A stretch of 64,000 nt of DNA from Ceratotherium simum simum (GCF_000283155.1 NW_004454177.1:6845382-6909381), one strand, 5' to 3'. Positions 40,257 through 51,832 are shown, counted from the stretch's first letter. A program made the numbers and translations. Notes: generated by a model from the sequence alone, not told the origin.

Positions 40257-40987
40257 GTGAGTAGCAGCACAGATCCCAACTTACTTTTTCAGAGGCTTTT
40301 GATCAAGAGGTTGTGGGCCTATGGTTGGAAACCCAGAGTCTGCAACCTAAACGTCTGAATTTTCCTCTTTCTTCAAACTTATGATGCTTAGTGTAGTCCC
40401 ATTTTCTTCAGGCTTGTAGAATTTTCTGGTCTTAATTTTTAGCTGACTTCTTTACTTAACCAAATCATTTCTACACTGAAGCCTGCTCCTGGAGAGAGCC
40501 TCATTCTCAGTGGGCCCCTCATAGACCCCCTAGTTAAGTACAACTGTAGTCCTGCCAGCTTTGAGGCAGGGTGGCAGTTGCCTAACTCATAGCCTTCTCA
40601 CAGATAACGTTTCCCTGCCAGAGGGCAGTGGAATCTAACAGCTGTCTCTGGAATTAATTGCTTTTTAGACTGGTTTCCGAAATTGCCTTCTCACCAACCC
40701 TTACTTCTTTGATTAACACTACCTCACATTTTTGGTATAACCTGGATCACTTGGTTATTTGGGTTTCACAAGCTCTAACCTAGTCAGTTGGTCTCTCTCA
40801 ATCCCATCTTTTTTATATGACAGTCACATTCAAAGATTCTTTTCCTCCCCTGGGTTCTGTTTATTTCTGGTTATTTTCCTGTCATAGGTAAATTCATTCA
40901 TTCATGCATTCATTTATTCATTCAATCTCATAGTACCATAAGATTGGGTACTAATGATATCCATAGCCATTACCAGGTGTTTTAGGG

Positions 40988-41285
40988 CAGTGCTTCTCAA
41001 CGTATCTCTAGTTGAGGACCCTTTTTTCCCTTTCAATCTATCATCAATTAATACTTTTGTAAAATACAATAAAAGTTAATTATTAGAGAAATGAAAATTT
41101 TAAAACATACAAAACACATGGCTAAATATTTTATTCAATTCAACAGACAAAATTTCTCTGTTAAATCGCTATAAAAGTTTCTAAAAGCTTACTCTCTATT
41201 TCTGTACTTACCTTATCATGAATTGGTAACAAAACAATTTGTGGACTGGCACAGGTCCATGGGCCACACTTTTAGTAACACTGCT
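40988..41285 (+). mobile_element. hAT-like DNA transposon remnant
   Basis: Begins CAGTGCTTCTCAACG and ends GGGCCACACTTTTAGTAACA CTG; terminal inverted CAGTG/CACTG ends resemble non-autonomous hAT (MER-type) elements. Family not certain. Confidence 0.5.
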
Positions 41286-41499
41286 GTCGGGAAAAGGAAA
41301 GAATTATAGCCATAGTTCTTGGCCTCACTGAGTTTATAATATGGGAAGACAAGATCAATGTATGTGAAGTATTGGAGTAATAGTAAAAGACCATATGTGA
41401 TTAAGTGCCAGAGTGAATACCATGGACTAGTAGGTGGCAGAGGCATTCACACATGGGCAGGATCAATGCAGGTTGTGAAAGATCAGGAACAGCGTTATG

Positions 41500-42480
41500 G
41501 GAGGTGGAGTGACTTACTCTGTGCACTGTAACTGCTTTTGCCAAGGTCACCAACAAGCTCTTGTTGATAAATCCAGTGGACATTTTTAATCTTTATCTTT
41601 TTGGACCTCCCAACTGTATTAGTCACTGTTGACTGTTTTTCTCCTTGAAATACTGTCTTCTTTTGGCTTCTGTGATACTACATTCTCCTTGTTGTCCTCC
41701 TGTCTTTCCTTTTCAGGTTCCCTTTCTGCCTGTTCCTTGAAGTTGGTGAAACCTGGAGTTTTATCTTAGGCCCTATTTCTATCTCATTTTACATACTCTT
41801 TCTGGATGATCTTGTCCATTCCCATAATTTCAGTTACCAGGTGATTCCGCAGCCCAGAATGCTCTTTGAGTTCTATACTTCTGTATGTACGACTGCCTAC
41901 TGCACAAATTTAGTTGGTTATCCTAAAAGTACTCGCAGTTTTGATTCAACATGTCCCAGAATGAATTTATCCTGACTCTGTGAAACCTGTTTCTCCTCTT
42001 GGGTAACAGTGAATGGTACTGTCATTGTCCTGGTACACAAGCTAGGAGTATTAACTCTTTTCTCTCCCTATTTCCACATCAAATCAGTTATCCATTGCCT
42101 GTGAAGTAAATATCTTCCTTCTGTCCGTCTCCGCTGCCCTTTCCTTAGCTCAAGCCACTGTCATCCTTTGCCTAGATGAATACAATGGCCTGCTAACTGG
42201 CTTCCTTGCTTCCAGTCCTGTCTCCTAATGCCTGTCACCAGCCCTTTTCACACTGCGACTAAAGCAAGCTAGCTTTCTAAAATATAAATCTTATAACTCA
42301 CATCCCTGCTAAAAATCCTTTAGTGATTCACCACTGCCCTTCCTCAAAATAAACTTCTTAATGTGGTATTCAAGGCCATTTATAATTGGCCACAGTATTT
42401 TTCTCCTGCCTCATCTACAGCCACTTCCTGCCTAACCCTGTTCACTCCAGCCTTGTAGAACTGTAGTAAGGGATCTGGAA
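41500..42480 (+). mobile_element. L2 LINE, sense, 5' part of a split copy
   Basis: Includes CCAAGGTCACCAACAAGCTC, the L2 RT region, then CTGATTTGAT-like coding remnants and CTGCTAAAAATCCTTTAGTG ATTCACC / CAAGGCCATTTATAATTGGC C of the 3' portion. Frames broken. Confidence 0.7.
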
Positions 42481-42826
42481 ACCCTAGAAGCATTCAAACA
42501 ATGGAATTATTCCAAAAGTTTTTTTTGTTTTTGTTTTATAATTATCGTCCATTAAAAAAATGCTCTTTTATAATAATTCAAGTATGATTTTTTGCTCTAG
42601 TGCCTGAGACATGCTGATAATATGAGCCACCAGGCTTTGAGTAGCTATCAAGGACGCACAGCATTCCAGTCCGTATGCAGATGGCAAGAGTCACAGTAAT
42701 GCATGCATTGTGGTGGTCTTATTTCACTTATATGTTTTGGTGGGTAACGACTCTTTTAAAGCATTGAATTGCAATTACACAATTATATGTTATGTACTAA
42801 AATGTACTTTTAAAAAACCATTTTGG

Positions 42827-43032
42827 GGGCCAGCCCTGTGGCTGAATGGTTAAAGTTCCGTGCACTCCACTTCAGCAGCCTGGGTTCATAGGTTCAGATC
42901 CTGGGCTTAGACCTACACCACTCGTCAAGCTATGCTGTGGCGGTGACCACATACAAAATAGAGGAAGATTGGCACAGATGTTAGCTCAGGGCTAATCTTC
43001 CTCAGCAAAAGAAAAAGAAAGAAAGAAAGAAA
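42827..43032 (+). mobile_element. ERE SINE (long form)
   Basis: GGGGGCCAGCCCTGTGGCTG...GGTTCAGATCCTGGGCTTAG ...AGAGGAAGATTGGCACAGAT GTTAGCTCAGGG and an (AAAG)n tail. Imperfect flanking AAAACCATTTTG / AGAACTGTTTTG. Confidence 0.88.
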
Positions 43033-43139
43033 GAACTGTTTTGCTTTTCTGGAGTTAAAGACATTTAAACTCTGAAAATAATATTAATATGAAACAACAG
43101 GTCAGTTCCTAGACATTCCAGGTAAACAAGCTTCTGTTA

Positions 43140-43467
43140 TATTTTCAGGTCCTCAAACACCTGCAAGCCGTCTCTTTTCTCTCAGCCTAGAAACCTCAGA
43201 GCTTGGCACCTCTTTCCCTCTTTGCTTGGCTAGCTCCTATTCATCCTGCAGGTCTCAGGTTAGGTGTCACCTCCTCCAGGATGCCTTCCTCAATTCCCAA
43301 GCGACCCATTAGAGGACTTGCTATTTTGTAATTGTCTGTTTACTTGTCTCTATTTTCTACTAGACTGTAAAATGAGGGCAGGAACTGTGTTTGTTAATTC
43401 CCATTTTTATCCTGGAGCATAGTAGGTATTCAGCTGTTTGTTGAATGAATAAATGAATGAATGAAGA
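43140..43467 (+). mobile_element. L2 3' end, sense
   Basis: TAGGTGTCACCTCCTCCAGG ATGCCTTCC, CTAGACTGTAAAATGAGGGC AGGAACTGTG, AGTAGGTATTCAGCTGTTTG TTGAATGAATAAATG: continuation of the L2 copy split by the ERE. Confidence 0.85.
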
Positions 43468-43682
43468 TGAAGCAGCGGAAGAAATCCAAGTTAAAATCAC
43501 CTGAGCAGGGTAAAAATGGAAAAGTAGAAAGATATATGATAGCTCTCAATAACCCAGGGGTCCTAGAAAAGTTTTGTAAGTAAGAAAATTAACAGAAAGG
43601 CCTGCCCCAAGTCCAGTTTCTAGAATAAGAGATATTACAGAAGAAGCAGTACCTTGAGTCTTTCCTTCCTGTCTCTCTTCAG

Positions 43683-43753
43683 GCAGTGCCAGCAGTTACC
43701 CCTGTGGACGAGGAGAGCTCGGATGGGGAGCCAGATCAGGAAGCTGTGCAGAG
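43683..43753 (+). CDS. SIK3: SIK3 exon 14: acidic linker
   Basis: 71 nt, 23 codons plus AG (A580-Q602). Encodes AVPAVTPVDEESSDGEPDQE and AVQ, an acidic, Ser-containing stretch. The trailing AG joins either the first G of the cassette exon (Arg) or, if the cassette is skipped, the C of exon 16 (Ser603), so both forms stay in frame. Donor AG|GTAATG. If the intron is not removed, translation stops at TAA 43755-43757. Confidence 0.96.
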
Positions 43754-43756
43754 GTA

Positions 43757-44317
43757 ATGTGGCATCTGGCAGTGCTTGCAGAACGTCCTTGGGCAGGCTC
43801 CCCCTGCAACCAACGAAAAATCACCTCTGCCCAAGGAGGTGGTACAGTGCAGCTTCAACATTTGTGTGGTCTCTTTGCTCAAGCCAGATGGCATGTTCCT
43901 CCCCACATGGAAGTAACAGAAGACTACCCAGAAAATTTCATTTCTGTAAGCGCCATTGGAAGTCCCCTAAGTGACAGCAATAACCATAAGAACTTTTTCT
44001 CTCCTCCCTCCTTCCTTCCTTGCCCCCTGCCTTCATATTGCAACTCTGATAGTATTCACAAGGCACAAAGCCTGCTCCTACCTGCCAAGAACTGTTTACT
44101 GAAAAGGAATTGGAGATTTGGGATGACAGTGATCCTGGCTAGTCTGGCCATGGACCTCTGGCATGGACTCTTCCTTTCCAGGAGAATGAATACCTCTTGT
44201 ACTGTTTGCTGTGTGCTTCTTCCATCCCCTTGTACCAACAAAGAGATATTGAAAAAAGAATATGGAATTCGGGCCAGGGACAGATGCAAATATCCATTGT
44301 TTGCAGAAACCTGTTGA
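43757..44317 (+). other. 186-codon intronic ORF after exon 14 (not supported as a gene)
   Basis: An open frame begins at an ATG that overlaps the stop reached by exon 14 read-through (TAATG, 43755-43759) and runs to 44317. It is not in the SIK3 frame. The product would be Cys/Pro/Leu-rich with one hydrophobic patch (MTVILASLAMDLWHGLF) and matches no family I know. It may be chance in a repeat-free intron or part of the 3'UTR of a truncated transcript. Confidence 0.2.
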
Positions 44318-44540
44318 GAGATGCCTAATTCACAGAAAACAGCAGTGACCATCAGGCATGCTGTACTGTCCGTTTTACCTCAGTTCTATTAACCATGGTC
44401 CTCAGCTCCATGCATGCCTCCTTGTGGGAGTTGTCTTTCTTATTTTCCGGGGAGGGGGGTTTGACCAGAATCCAGCATGTATTTTCCCAGAAATACAGGT
44501 GTTCTTCAAGATTATATGTTTTTTCCTTGAGGGAAGTTGA

Positions 44541-44546
44541 AATAAA
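44541..44546 (+). promoter_or_regulatory. SIK3: AATAAA polyadenylation signal candidate in intron 14
   Basis: Canonical AATAAA with a GT/T-rich element 15-45 nt downstream (TTGGGGTAACTTTGGGTGTC). It is not the A-tail of a retroelement. It lies about 790 nt after the exon 14 donor, so exon 14 read-through would give a composite terminal exon and a protein ending just after residue 602. Inference only. Confidence 0.35.
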
Positions 44547-46002
44547 ATGGTTTTCCTGGGCTCTTGGGGTAACTTTGGGTGTCTTTATCAAATGGATATT
44601 AAACCACTAATGGCTTACTCTTTGGCAAGTTTACATACCACTAATTACTCTACAGTCTGTTAACTGTTTTTAGCTTAAGTGGGCAAAGTAGTTAAGAATG
44701 AAATAAGACCACTTTTTAAGAACCTGATGGTTGCTGGCCAGTACTGTCTTCCTCCCCCAGTAGCTCTGTGTGAGAGCTGCTGTTCAAAAAGAAGCTGGGC
44801 CCATTGGAAAGGCCAGTGGAGAACGGGTGTTGGCAGGTGGGCCAGCTCCTTCTACAGCTTAGCCAATAGAAGAAAAATTATAGTAACTCTTTATTCTCTT
44901 GATGCCGTTGTTTCTATAGTTTGTTGATAAAAAGGTATATAAAATTGTAAATGGGCCCTGCTGGTATCATGAAGGAGAGAGAAATTAGGAAACTTACTGT
45001 CTTCCTACCATAATTACCTTATTAGCAATATTCATTTTATCTTCTTTATCTTGGACTTTACTTCCTCCAGCTCCAGCTTCTTTCTTCTTTAGACCAACAT
45101 TTAAAGGGTGAAATTCCCATCAGTTTTGATGTAGTGAAAAGGAATAATGCTTCTTTTATGCATACCCCAGAAGAGCAGCAGTGGTGGAGGAAATCATCAG
45201 CCAGACGAAGGGGGACCGATACCTTATTAATGGTATTGACTAAGTAGTGGATCTGAAAGATCTTCAGAATAAAAGCCATCAGCTTGTCAACTCTTCAGCT
45301 TTTGAAACTTCTATTTTCTTGCCTTGCCTTTTTTCCTCCTAAAAACAATTCTCAACATTTCATGTGGTTTCATTTCTTCATCCTCTAGAGAATGTTGGTT
45401 CCCTGGGAACAACATCAGTTTTTCTTCTCTGATGATTAAGTTAAAATCGTGAGGCATGAGGGAAGGGGTGGTTTTGGAACTCACTATCCCTGAATGGAAG
45501 GATCTGTTTTCTGTGACTTGTACTGGGGACAGTCTCAAAACCTGGAGGCCAGTGGGATCAAGAGACATATGTGGAACCCTTCTGAATATCTCCTTTGGCT
45601 CATCTCTAGGAATAATCCTTAGGGCTCATTTCCTCTGACTTATATTTTTGGAAATTTGGAGGGAAAAGAGGAATAAAATTAATAAGTAGAAAATAAATTC
45701 TTCTGTCAAATGGAGTGAAGTAAGGAAAATTGATCCTCTTTGTGAGCTACATCTGCTTTCTCTCTTCTTTTCAATGGCCACTCTTAGGTCCAAACTTCAG
45801 CCACTTCAATGATTAGCCAACTTTTGTTGGCCAGTTGGACATGTTTCACTTTCATCTAGTTAGGGATCTGTTTGCCCTCGAGCCCTTTTTGAGCTCTGGC
45901 AGTATTTCATTCTGAGTGCTTTGGATTAACTTCTAATGCTTCTTGCTGAGGAATATTCCTGTCTGTCTTTTTTACTATGAAATGTGCTCCTGCTTGTTGC
46001 AG

Positions 46003-46146
46003 GTACTTGGCAAATAGGTCCAAAAGACATACACTGGCCATGACCAACCCTACAGCTGAGATCCCACCGGACCTACAACGGCAGCTAGGACAGCAGCCTT
46101 TCCGTTCCCGGGTCTGGCCCCCTCACCTGGTACCTGATCAGCATCG
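46003..46146 (+). CDS. SIK3: SIK3 exon 15: 48-residue cassette exon
   Basis: 144 nt with 1 + 47 codons + 2 bases. Encodes YLANRSKRHTLAMTNPTAEI, then PPDLQRQLGQQPFRSRVWPP and HLVPDQH, flanked by split Arg codons. It is present in long SIK3 isoforms and absent from the 1321-residue form on which Thr221/Ser551 numbering is based; the codon count in this window shows that numbering holds only if this exon is skipped. It contains a basic RSKRHT motif resembling the RRHT PKA site, so it may add a phosphorylation site. Acceptor TTGTTGCAG|G, donor CG|GTGAGT. Confidence 0.93.
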
Positions 46147-49100
46147 GTGAGTAGCCACATGAGCTATGTGAGCTCCTTGAGGCTCACCGGACAGACACCC
46201 TTCTGACTAGTCTTACAGTGATGGTGGCCAGCATCGAGGCTTTAAATAGCATCCTGAACTTACATCTTCTCAGCTCCTTGCACTAAGCAGTGCACAGGGC
46301 AATATGAGGTTCTTCTTTGGCATTACCTGGTAGACATGTTTATTGTCTGCAGTTTATTCTCATGATTCTAGATGTTAACTCATAGGTGAAATTGAACTTG
46401 AAAACTGGAAGGAGGTGAAGCTCTCAGAAGGCCAACTAGAAATAGGAGGATTTGTAGCTATACCAATAGACTTGACCTTTAATAACCCATCGCCTTCAAA
46501 AGAATGAGAATTTCTTATCGTATTACCACTGAACAATGAGCTTGGATATTGAGGAAGAAACATCCCTTTCTGAATGGTAGAACAGAGATATTGCATCCTC
46601 TTGAATGTTGTGCTTGAGAAGTCATTCTTGCAATATTCTGATGGCAAAATCTTTTGCTAGATCTTTGCTACATTTATAATTCATTCTCTTGAAGAAATAA
46701 CAAGTTTAACCTTCCTGGCCAAGAAAACTTCACAAAATTGAATCCAAGTAAGCCTGGAAGCAGAAGGGAATGACACTTTGCTAGATGAAGAAGATGATTA
46801 TCTTCTGTGAATACCTTGATGACTGAAAAGCTTAGCTGTGTCTATTCTGAAGCTGTCCCCAAGCTCATGGGCCACACTTTCAAAGCCACCACCAATTGCT
46901 AGAGCTTATTTTATTTCAATCTTTGTGGGAGGACAATGAAAATCAGTCTTACTTGGGAAGGTTGAAAAGCAGTCAGATTCTAAGGAAATTAAGTTTATAA
47001 ATGTGTTGTTTTTAAATCTTGCAACCAGCTCACACTGGCAAGCTTGACACGATGTTTTTGTTGTGGCCAGTTAGCCATTGGGCATTGATGTAATTAGCAG
47101 AGACAGGTGAACTCTGAGCAGACTGAGACATAATTAGTGCCACGTTGGAACTCTGAAAGAAGGAAGATAAGCTTTTATAAACAACCATGAGTAACTTAGT
47201 AAAAAAGTCTCTTAGGAGTAGCAGGAATGATGATTCTCAAATAAAACTCTGGTGGCACAGGAAGACAGAATTTTTCTAAGGAAAATCTTTCAGGACCTAC
47301 ATTGTTAGAGTACTACATCAGAGGGTACTTTGAGTGATTATTGGAGAGCTGCCTTTTCCACTCCATAAATTTTCTGTGATTTCTCAATACTCTGAGCTCT
47401 ACACTATTACCTAATAGATGCTTTATTACTTTGTTTCTCCTTGTTTCTATCTTCCCCTCCTCCACAGCCTGAGACTTAATTTTTCAGCCCTTTGTCAGGG
47501 TCTCTTGTTTCGTTTAAGTCCTTTGGGTATCCTTGTATAATTCTGTGTTCCTCAGGAGGTATTCTTATCAGGGAAATATGAAGGTCGGCCCATCTCCACA
47601 GTCAGCCTTTATCACAGATCCTATATCCTGTTTACATTTGTTTCTAAAGGAATGCCATATTGGCCCAGAGCTCCGTTTGTGTGGTTTCCACCCTGCCTAC
47701 AGTCATTGTCAAGGCTGGAAATCTGTCTGCTGTCTGTTTGCGTGTGAACACTCTTGGTAGAGTGTTTCAAGGGTTTCCTGTGGTCAAGCCAGTTTGAATT
47801 GGAATGAATGCTTTATGAGTGGCAGATTGTGTAAGGTGAGGCATTTATGCAAACTCAGCATGTCTTGATGGGGTTACCATAAAAATAGGGCAACACAAGA
47901 GACTAAAGGTAGTCTGCAGAGGGAAAGAGAAACCTTCCAAGGCCGTAAAACAGAAAATGGGTGGCCTGGATAGATTATTGATTTCTTTTCATTTTCTGGA
48001 GGAAATGACTCAAGAACAGCACATGTATCTTCTTCTGGGGTATAATAGAAGAAGTCCAACATGGAGACAGAAGAGAGATCTGATCAACCTTTTCAGTTGT
48101 GGAAGTGTGTAATTTAAAATTAAATTTTTAAAGCGTAATTTTTAAAAAACTAACACAAGATGGATTTGATCTAGGTGGGGAGCCAAGTCCCTGTTTGAAG
48201 AGTGTAGTGGGAATATCAGCCTAACGTGCGGCTGTCTTGAGTTTGAACATGATTGCCAATAAAAATAAAACACAACTGATACTGTCAGTGCTTCCAAAAT
48301 GAGCAACTACATCAGAACTGTTCCTCTGAAGTTACTGTGCTGGACTGACATGGGTATCAGTCTCTTCACAACCTGAGCTTCTGGAAAAGTCGTGAAATAC
48401 CTGAACCTGGGAATATTGCTCTGATGGAAGAGAATGGGTTTTGTGCAGTGACTGTATTAACTACTCGAAGAACACAGCTTTCTGAGTGAATCAGAAATGT
48501 GTCTGTTATCAGAAAATATTGAAAGAGTAAGAATCAAATTTTAGGAGAAAATAGTATTTGCTTGGTTTAACTCCAAACACCTGAAGTAGAAACAGAACTA
48601 AGAAGGATTGAGGAAATGCTCCTGAAAGCAGCTTTCATGATCACTGTTTCTGGAGTGTGTCTGCCGAAATCATTTGTCTTTTGTGTTACTGAAGCAAATA
48701 TACGTTCGTGCTCATTTCATTAGCTCACTGCTGTGTCAAGCTTCAGGTAGAGTCTGAAACAGAAGTCATTGTTAGAAAAAAGAGGGCAGAGGGCTTTTAC
48801 CTACTGCCAGCACTCTTTTGACCCCTCTGCACAGTCATCAGACCCTTCTAGTCCCTTTCTATCTGCATTGTATTTGAACTTGCTTGTTAACCCGCTTCCT
48901 TAGCCTTGGTTCTGCTTCAGTCCAGAATGAGTAACTGGCATTTCACCCATAGTTCAGTGTGATGTCATCTCTGCCCTGAACATGAAACCCTGATCCTTTC
49001 CATCAGCTGCTGGAATGCTGCCTTGGCAGTCTTTTATCTGCTTACCTCAACCCATACACATCTCTTTCTGGTTAGGTAACAAGTACAGGTGTTAGCTTCT

Positions 49101-49884
49101 AACGCTGATGCTTAGGCATTTTTTATCAATAGCTTGTTCTTTCTTTTTGTAAGATACTGGCTAAGTTCTGACTTCACTGTGGGGGTTTTGAAGGTGATCA
49201 CATGACGCTTTCATTAGGAGGTTGGGAGGGCTGCTGCTCTGAGAAGTTAATTTTCCTACTAGGTAACCTTATTCACATTGACCAGGTACTTGCAGGATCT
49301 TGAGGCCCACATTCCTTAAGAACGTGCTGTCTCCATCTCAGGATCAGAAATATCCATTCTCCCTCACTTTAACCTCCACCCTCCATTTTCTAGCACAGAA
49401 CCTCTGAGTTCCAAGCCAGACCTTTGACCACAAAACTGACTGGTTTCCCTCTGGCCATATGGAGATTGCTGCTCAGGCAAAACTTTGGGTCAAACAGTGA
49501 ATTTTAGGTTTCTAAAGGCACTAGATAGAGACATGATTATAAAAGCAAGAGTTCCGGTACAGCTTGGCCTGGGAGATATTGAGAAGTTCTTCTCGCTGAC
49601 CTAGTGTATTTGTAAGAACTGGATGTGTTTGATCCCAGGACCTCACCAGGCTTGGAAATTAAGCCAACTAAAGGTAAGTGGCAATGGAAGATGTGCACCT
49701 GGAGCCCTCTAAAGGGAAGCAGGCTAGGGAAACGACTGGCCTCTGGAGGTGGCTCGGAAATGGCATAGTACGCAGGGCCACACGTGCAGCCAGCCACCTT
49801 TGTTCACCTGGAACAGCAGTCCCTAGGTGATTTGGTCAAAAACCTTGAGTCCAAGCCCCTAACCTTCTCTTCCCATGTATTCAG
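46147..49884 (+). other. SIK3: SIK3 intron 15
   Basis: 3.7-kb intron, GTGAGT...ATGTATTCAG. I see no SINE, LINE, LTR or DNA transposon in it, unusual for this window. No gene is supported; a 40-codon frame near 46385 was considered and rejected. Confidence 0.85.
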
Positions 49885-50035
49885 CTCTACCTACAAGGAC
49901 TCCAACACCCTGCACCTCCCTACGGAGCGTTTCTCCCCTGTGCGCCGGTTCTCAGATGGGGCTGCAAGCATCCAGGCCTTCAAAGCTCACCTGGAAAAAA
50001 TGGGCAACAACAGCAGCATCAAACAGTTGCAGCAG
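49885..50035 (+). CDS. SIK3: SIK3 exon 16: PKA site Ser626
   Basis: 151 nt: one base (completing Ser603 or Arg) then 50 codons (S604-Q653). Encodes STYKDSNTLHLPTERFSPVR, then RFSDGAASIQAFKAHLEKMG and NNSSIKQLQQ. The Ser in VRRFSDGAA is the third PKA/14-3-3 site, Ser626; the count from Thr221 gives 626 exactly. The end, rich in Gln and Lys/Glu, starts the predicted helical glutamine-rich region. Acceptor TATTCAG|C, donor CAG|GTAATG. Confidence 0.97.
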
Positions 50036-50778
50036 GTAATGGAAGAGATGGCAGGCATCTCTGGAGAAGCGTGGGTAACAGAGACCAGTATTGCAGGAGG
50101 ACTGGGGTGTTAAACTTTCTACCCCCTCATGTCAGCAGCACTGCAGTTTTATAGGTTCAAAACCATGTAGCTTTCCAATGCACTTTCCTGACTTCTTGTT
50201 ATGTACAGCTTTCCCCAGAATCAAATTTGCTTACCCCATGAAGGGACTAAATTTTCCTCCTGTCTCTGTAGTTCATTGGAGAGGAATTTCTGGGCTTGGC
50301 TTTCAGTGGGAAGCACCAGGGAAGGTACTTCTAAGCAACCCTGGTATTCCTCTCATGATTTATGGGTCTTGTTGGAGCCTGCTCTGCATGGTTACCACCT
50401 GGCATATACTCCAGTTGGTGTGGAATGGTGCTCCCAGAGGAAGGAAGTGTACCTCCAGGCTTCTATAAAGGGCCAGTTTCCTCTCTGCCTTCCTGGTGAC
50501 CAAACTTCGAGTGGCACGTGCTCTTTTGTACACAGATTTCACATCAGACACTTGTACACAAGCCTCTTTGGTGTTTTCCATTCGTTCATTCAGAACAGAG
50601 TTTGAATGTATTTAGTATACAAATACTATATAAATAGGTTAGTTGCTCATCAAGGACACTGTTCTTCTCTTGTGGCTCTTTCTGCCCATGAGACCTTGGT
50701 GCAGATCTGCATCTGCTGACATCGCTGTATGGGGTGGGCCTGGCTACATCCCATCTGTATGAACTGCTTTCCCTTCAG
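50036..50778 (+). other. SIK3: SIK3 intron 16
   Basis: 743-nt intron, GTAATG...TTTCCCTTCAG. No repeat recognised. Overlapping open frames of 125-134 codons (50091-50605) have no recognisable content. Confidence 0.88.
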
Positions 50779-50904
50779 GAGTGTGAGCAGCTGCAGAAGA
50801 TGTACGGGGGGCAGATTGATGAAAGAACCCTGGAGAAGACCCAGCAGCAGCATATGTTGTACCAGCAGGAGCAGCACCATCAAATTCTCCAGCAACAAAT
50901 TCAA
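50779..50904 (+). CDS. SIK3: SIK3 exon 17: glutamine-rich coiled-coil segment
   Basis: 126 nt, 42 codons, phase 0 (E654-Q695). Encodes ECEQLQKMYGGQIDERTLEK, then TQQQHMLYQQEQHHQILQQQ and IQ. High Gln/Glu/Leu with heptad-like spacing suggests an amphipathic helix or coiled coil continuous with the end of exon 16. Acceptor CCCTTCAG|GAG, donor CAA|GTAGGC. The antisense strand is open for 140 codons (50650-51072), a by-product of CAG/CTG codon bias. Confidence 0.96.
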
Positions 50905-51178
50905 GTAGGCCTTCCCTCTTTGCTTTCTCCAACTTGTTTGGAGTTTGCTCTCAGGCTGATTTGCCTGTAAATTTTGGAGGAGATCACGCAGGGCAAAGTG
51001 GAGTTGAGTTATGCTTATGGTGGACATGTTTGAGTAAAGGTCATCACACCTTTTGATGCACAACAAAAGCATGAATCTCAGTCACAGATAGTTCTTTCTG
51101 TTTCTTCTCTTCCTGAGAATAGCCCTGATTAATCTTCCAGCTCACAATTATTTTTCTCCTTTCCCCCATATGTTTTAG

Positions 51179-51264
51179 GATTCTATCTGCCCCCCTCAGC
51201 CTTCTCCACCTCTTCAGGCTGCATGTGAAAATCAGCCAGCCCTCCTCACCCACCAACTCCAGAG
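51179..51264 (+). CDS. SIK3: SIK3 exon 18
   Basis: 86 nt, 28 codons plus AG (D696-Q723, Arg724 split AG|G). Encodes DSICPPQPSPPLQAACENQP then ALLTHQLQ: a Pro-rich linker ending in a short helical stretch. It follows a 274-nt intron. Acceptor TGTTTTAG|GAT, donor AG|GTAATG. Confidence 0.95.
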
Positions 51265-51722
51265 GTAATGAATCATTTTGTTTCATGCCTAAGCCATTGT
51301 CTCTAGAGCTTGGTGTCCTTGGCCTGACTCATATGGGAGATACTGACTGACTTTAGCATTTGTCTTGGAAGAACCTATTTGAAAAGCAGAGAAACCAATC
51401 TAAATTTCAGCAACCTTCCTAAAATCCTGACTTCCTGTGCCGCTTCATTTTCTTAGCCCCATGAACAAAGTAATCTGACGTTTAATACAGGAGCTCAGAC
51501 ACAGGCCCACAATGACCTGTCTCTTTGTCTTTCTGGTAAAATAAGATGTGGAGAGGTTTTAAGTAGGCTGTGGTGGGTGCTTTTTGTATTTTTTTCTAGC
51601 CTGGAGGCTTATCAAAACTAAAAAAGTAGTTTCTGCTTGTGTGTATCGTATGGCTGAAACTAACTTCAAGGTTATATTGTCACCTCAAGAAAATTATTTA
51701 TCTGGTTTTGTTGTTTTTTAAG
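51265..51722 (+). other. SIK3: SIK3 intron 18
   Basis: 458-nt intron, GTAATG...GTTTTTTAAG; no repeat or other feature recognised. Confidence 0.9.
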
Positions 51723-51832
51723 GTTAAGGATTCAGCCTTCAAGTCCACCCCCCAACCACCCCAACAACCATCTCTTCAGACAACCCAGTAATAGTCCTCC
51801 CCCCATGAACAGTGCCATGATCCAGTCTCACG
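51723..51832 (+). CDS. SIK3: SIK3 exon 19: Pro/Asn/Ser-rich segment
   Basis: 110 nt: G completing Arg724, 36 codons (L725-H760), then one base of Gly761. Encodes LRIQPSSPPPNHPNNHLFRQ and PSNSPPPMNSAMIQSH. Low-complexity, disordered region typical of SIK3. Acceptor GTTTTTTAAG|G (AAG trinucleotide, pyrimidine tract moderate), donor G|GTGAGT. Confidence 0.95.

Larger units (their letters stand above)
40257..43682 (+). other. SIK3: SIK3 intron 13
   Basis: 3.4-kb intron, GTGAGT...CTCTCTTCAG. It holds a hAT-like DNA transposon (40988-41285), a fragmented + strand L2 (41500-42480 and 43140-43467) and an ERE between the L2 parts (42827-43032). 40257-40987 is unique sequence. Confidence 0.9.
43754..46002 (+). 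other. SIK3: SIK3 intron 14
   Basis: 2.2-kb intron, GTAATG...GCTTGTTGCAG, with no interspersed repeat that I recognise. It begins with an unusually long open frame (43757-44317) and contains a canonical AATAAA at 44541 (see separate entries). 44600-46002 holds no identifiable gene. Confidence 0.85.

Noticed and set aside
43019..43034. (AAAG)n tandem repeat
   Set aside because: It is the tail of the ERE at 42827, not an independent microsatellite.
46379..46507. Short frame reading GEIELENWKEVKLSEGQLEI, looking protein-like
   Set aside because: Only about 42 codons between stops in the cassette-exon intron; following frames are broken and I recognise no parent protein. A processed-pseudogene fragment is possible but unsupported.
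50650..51072. 140-codon open frame on the minus strand
   Set aside because: It is the antisense of the CAG-rich exon 17 and its flanks; CAG repeats read as CTG (Leu) on the other strand leave long open frames. No splice or domain support.
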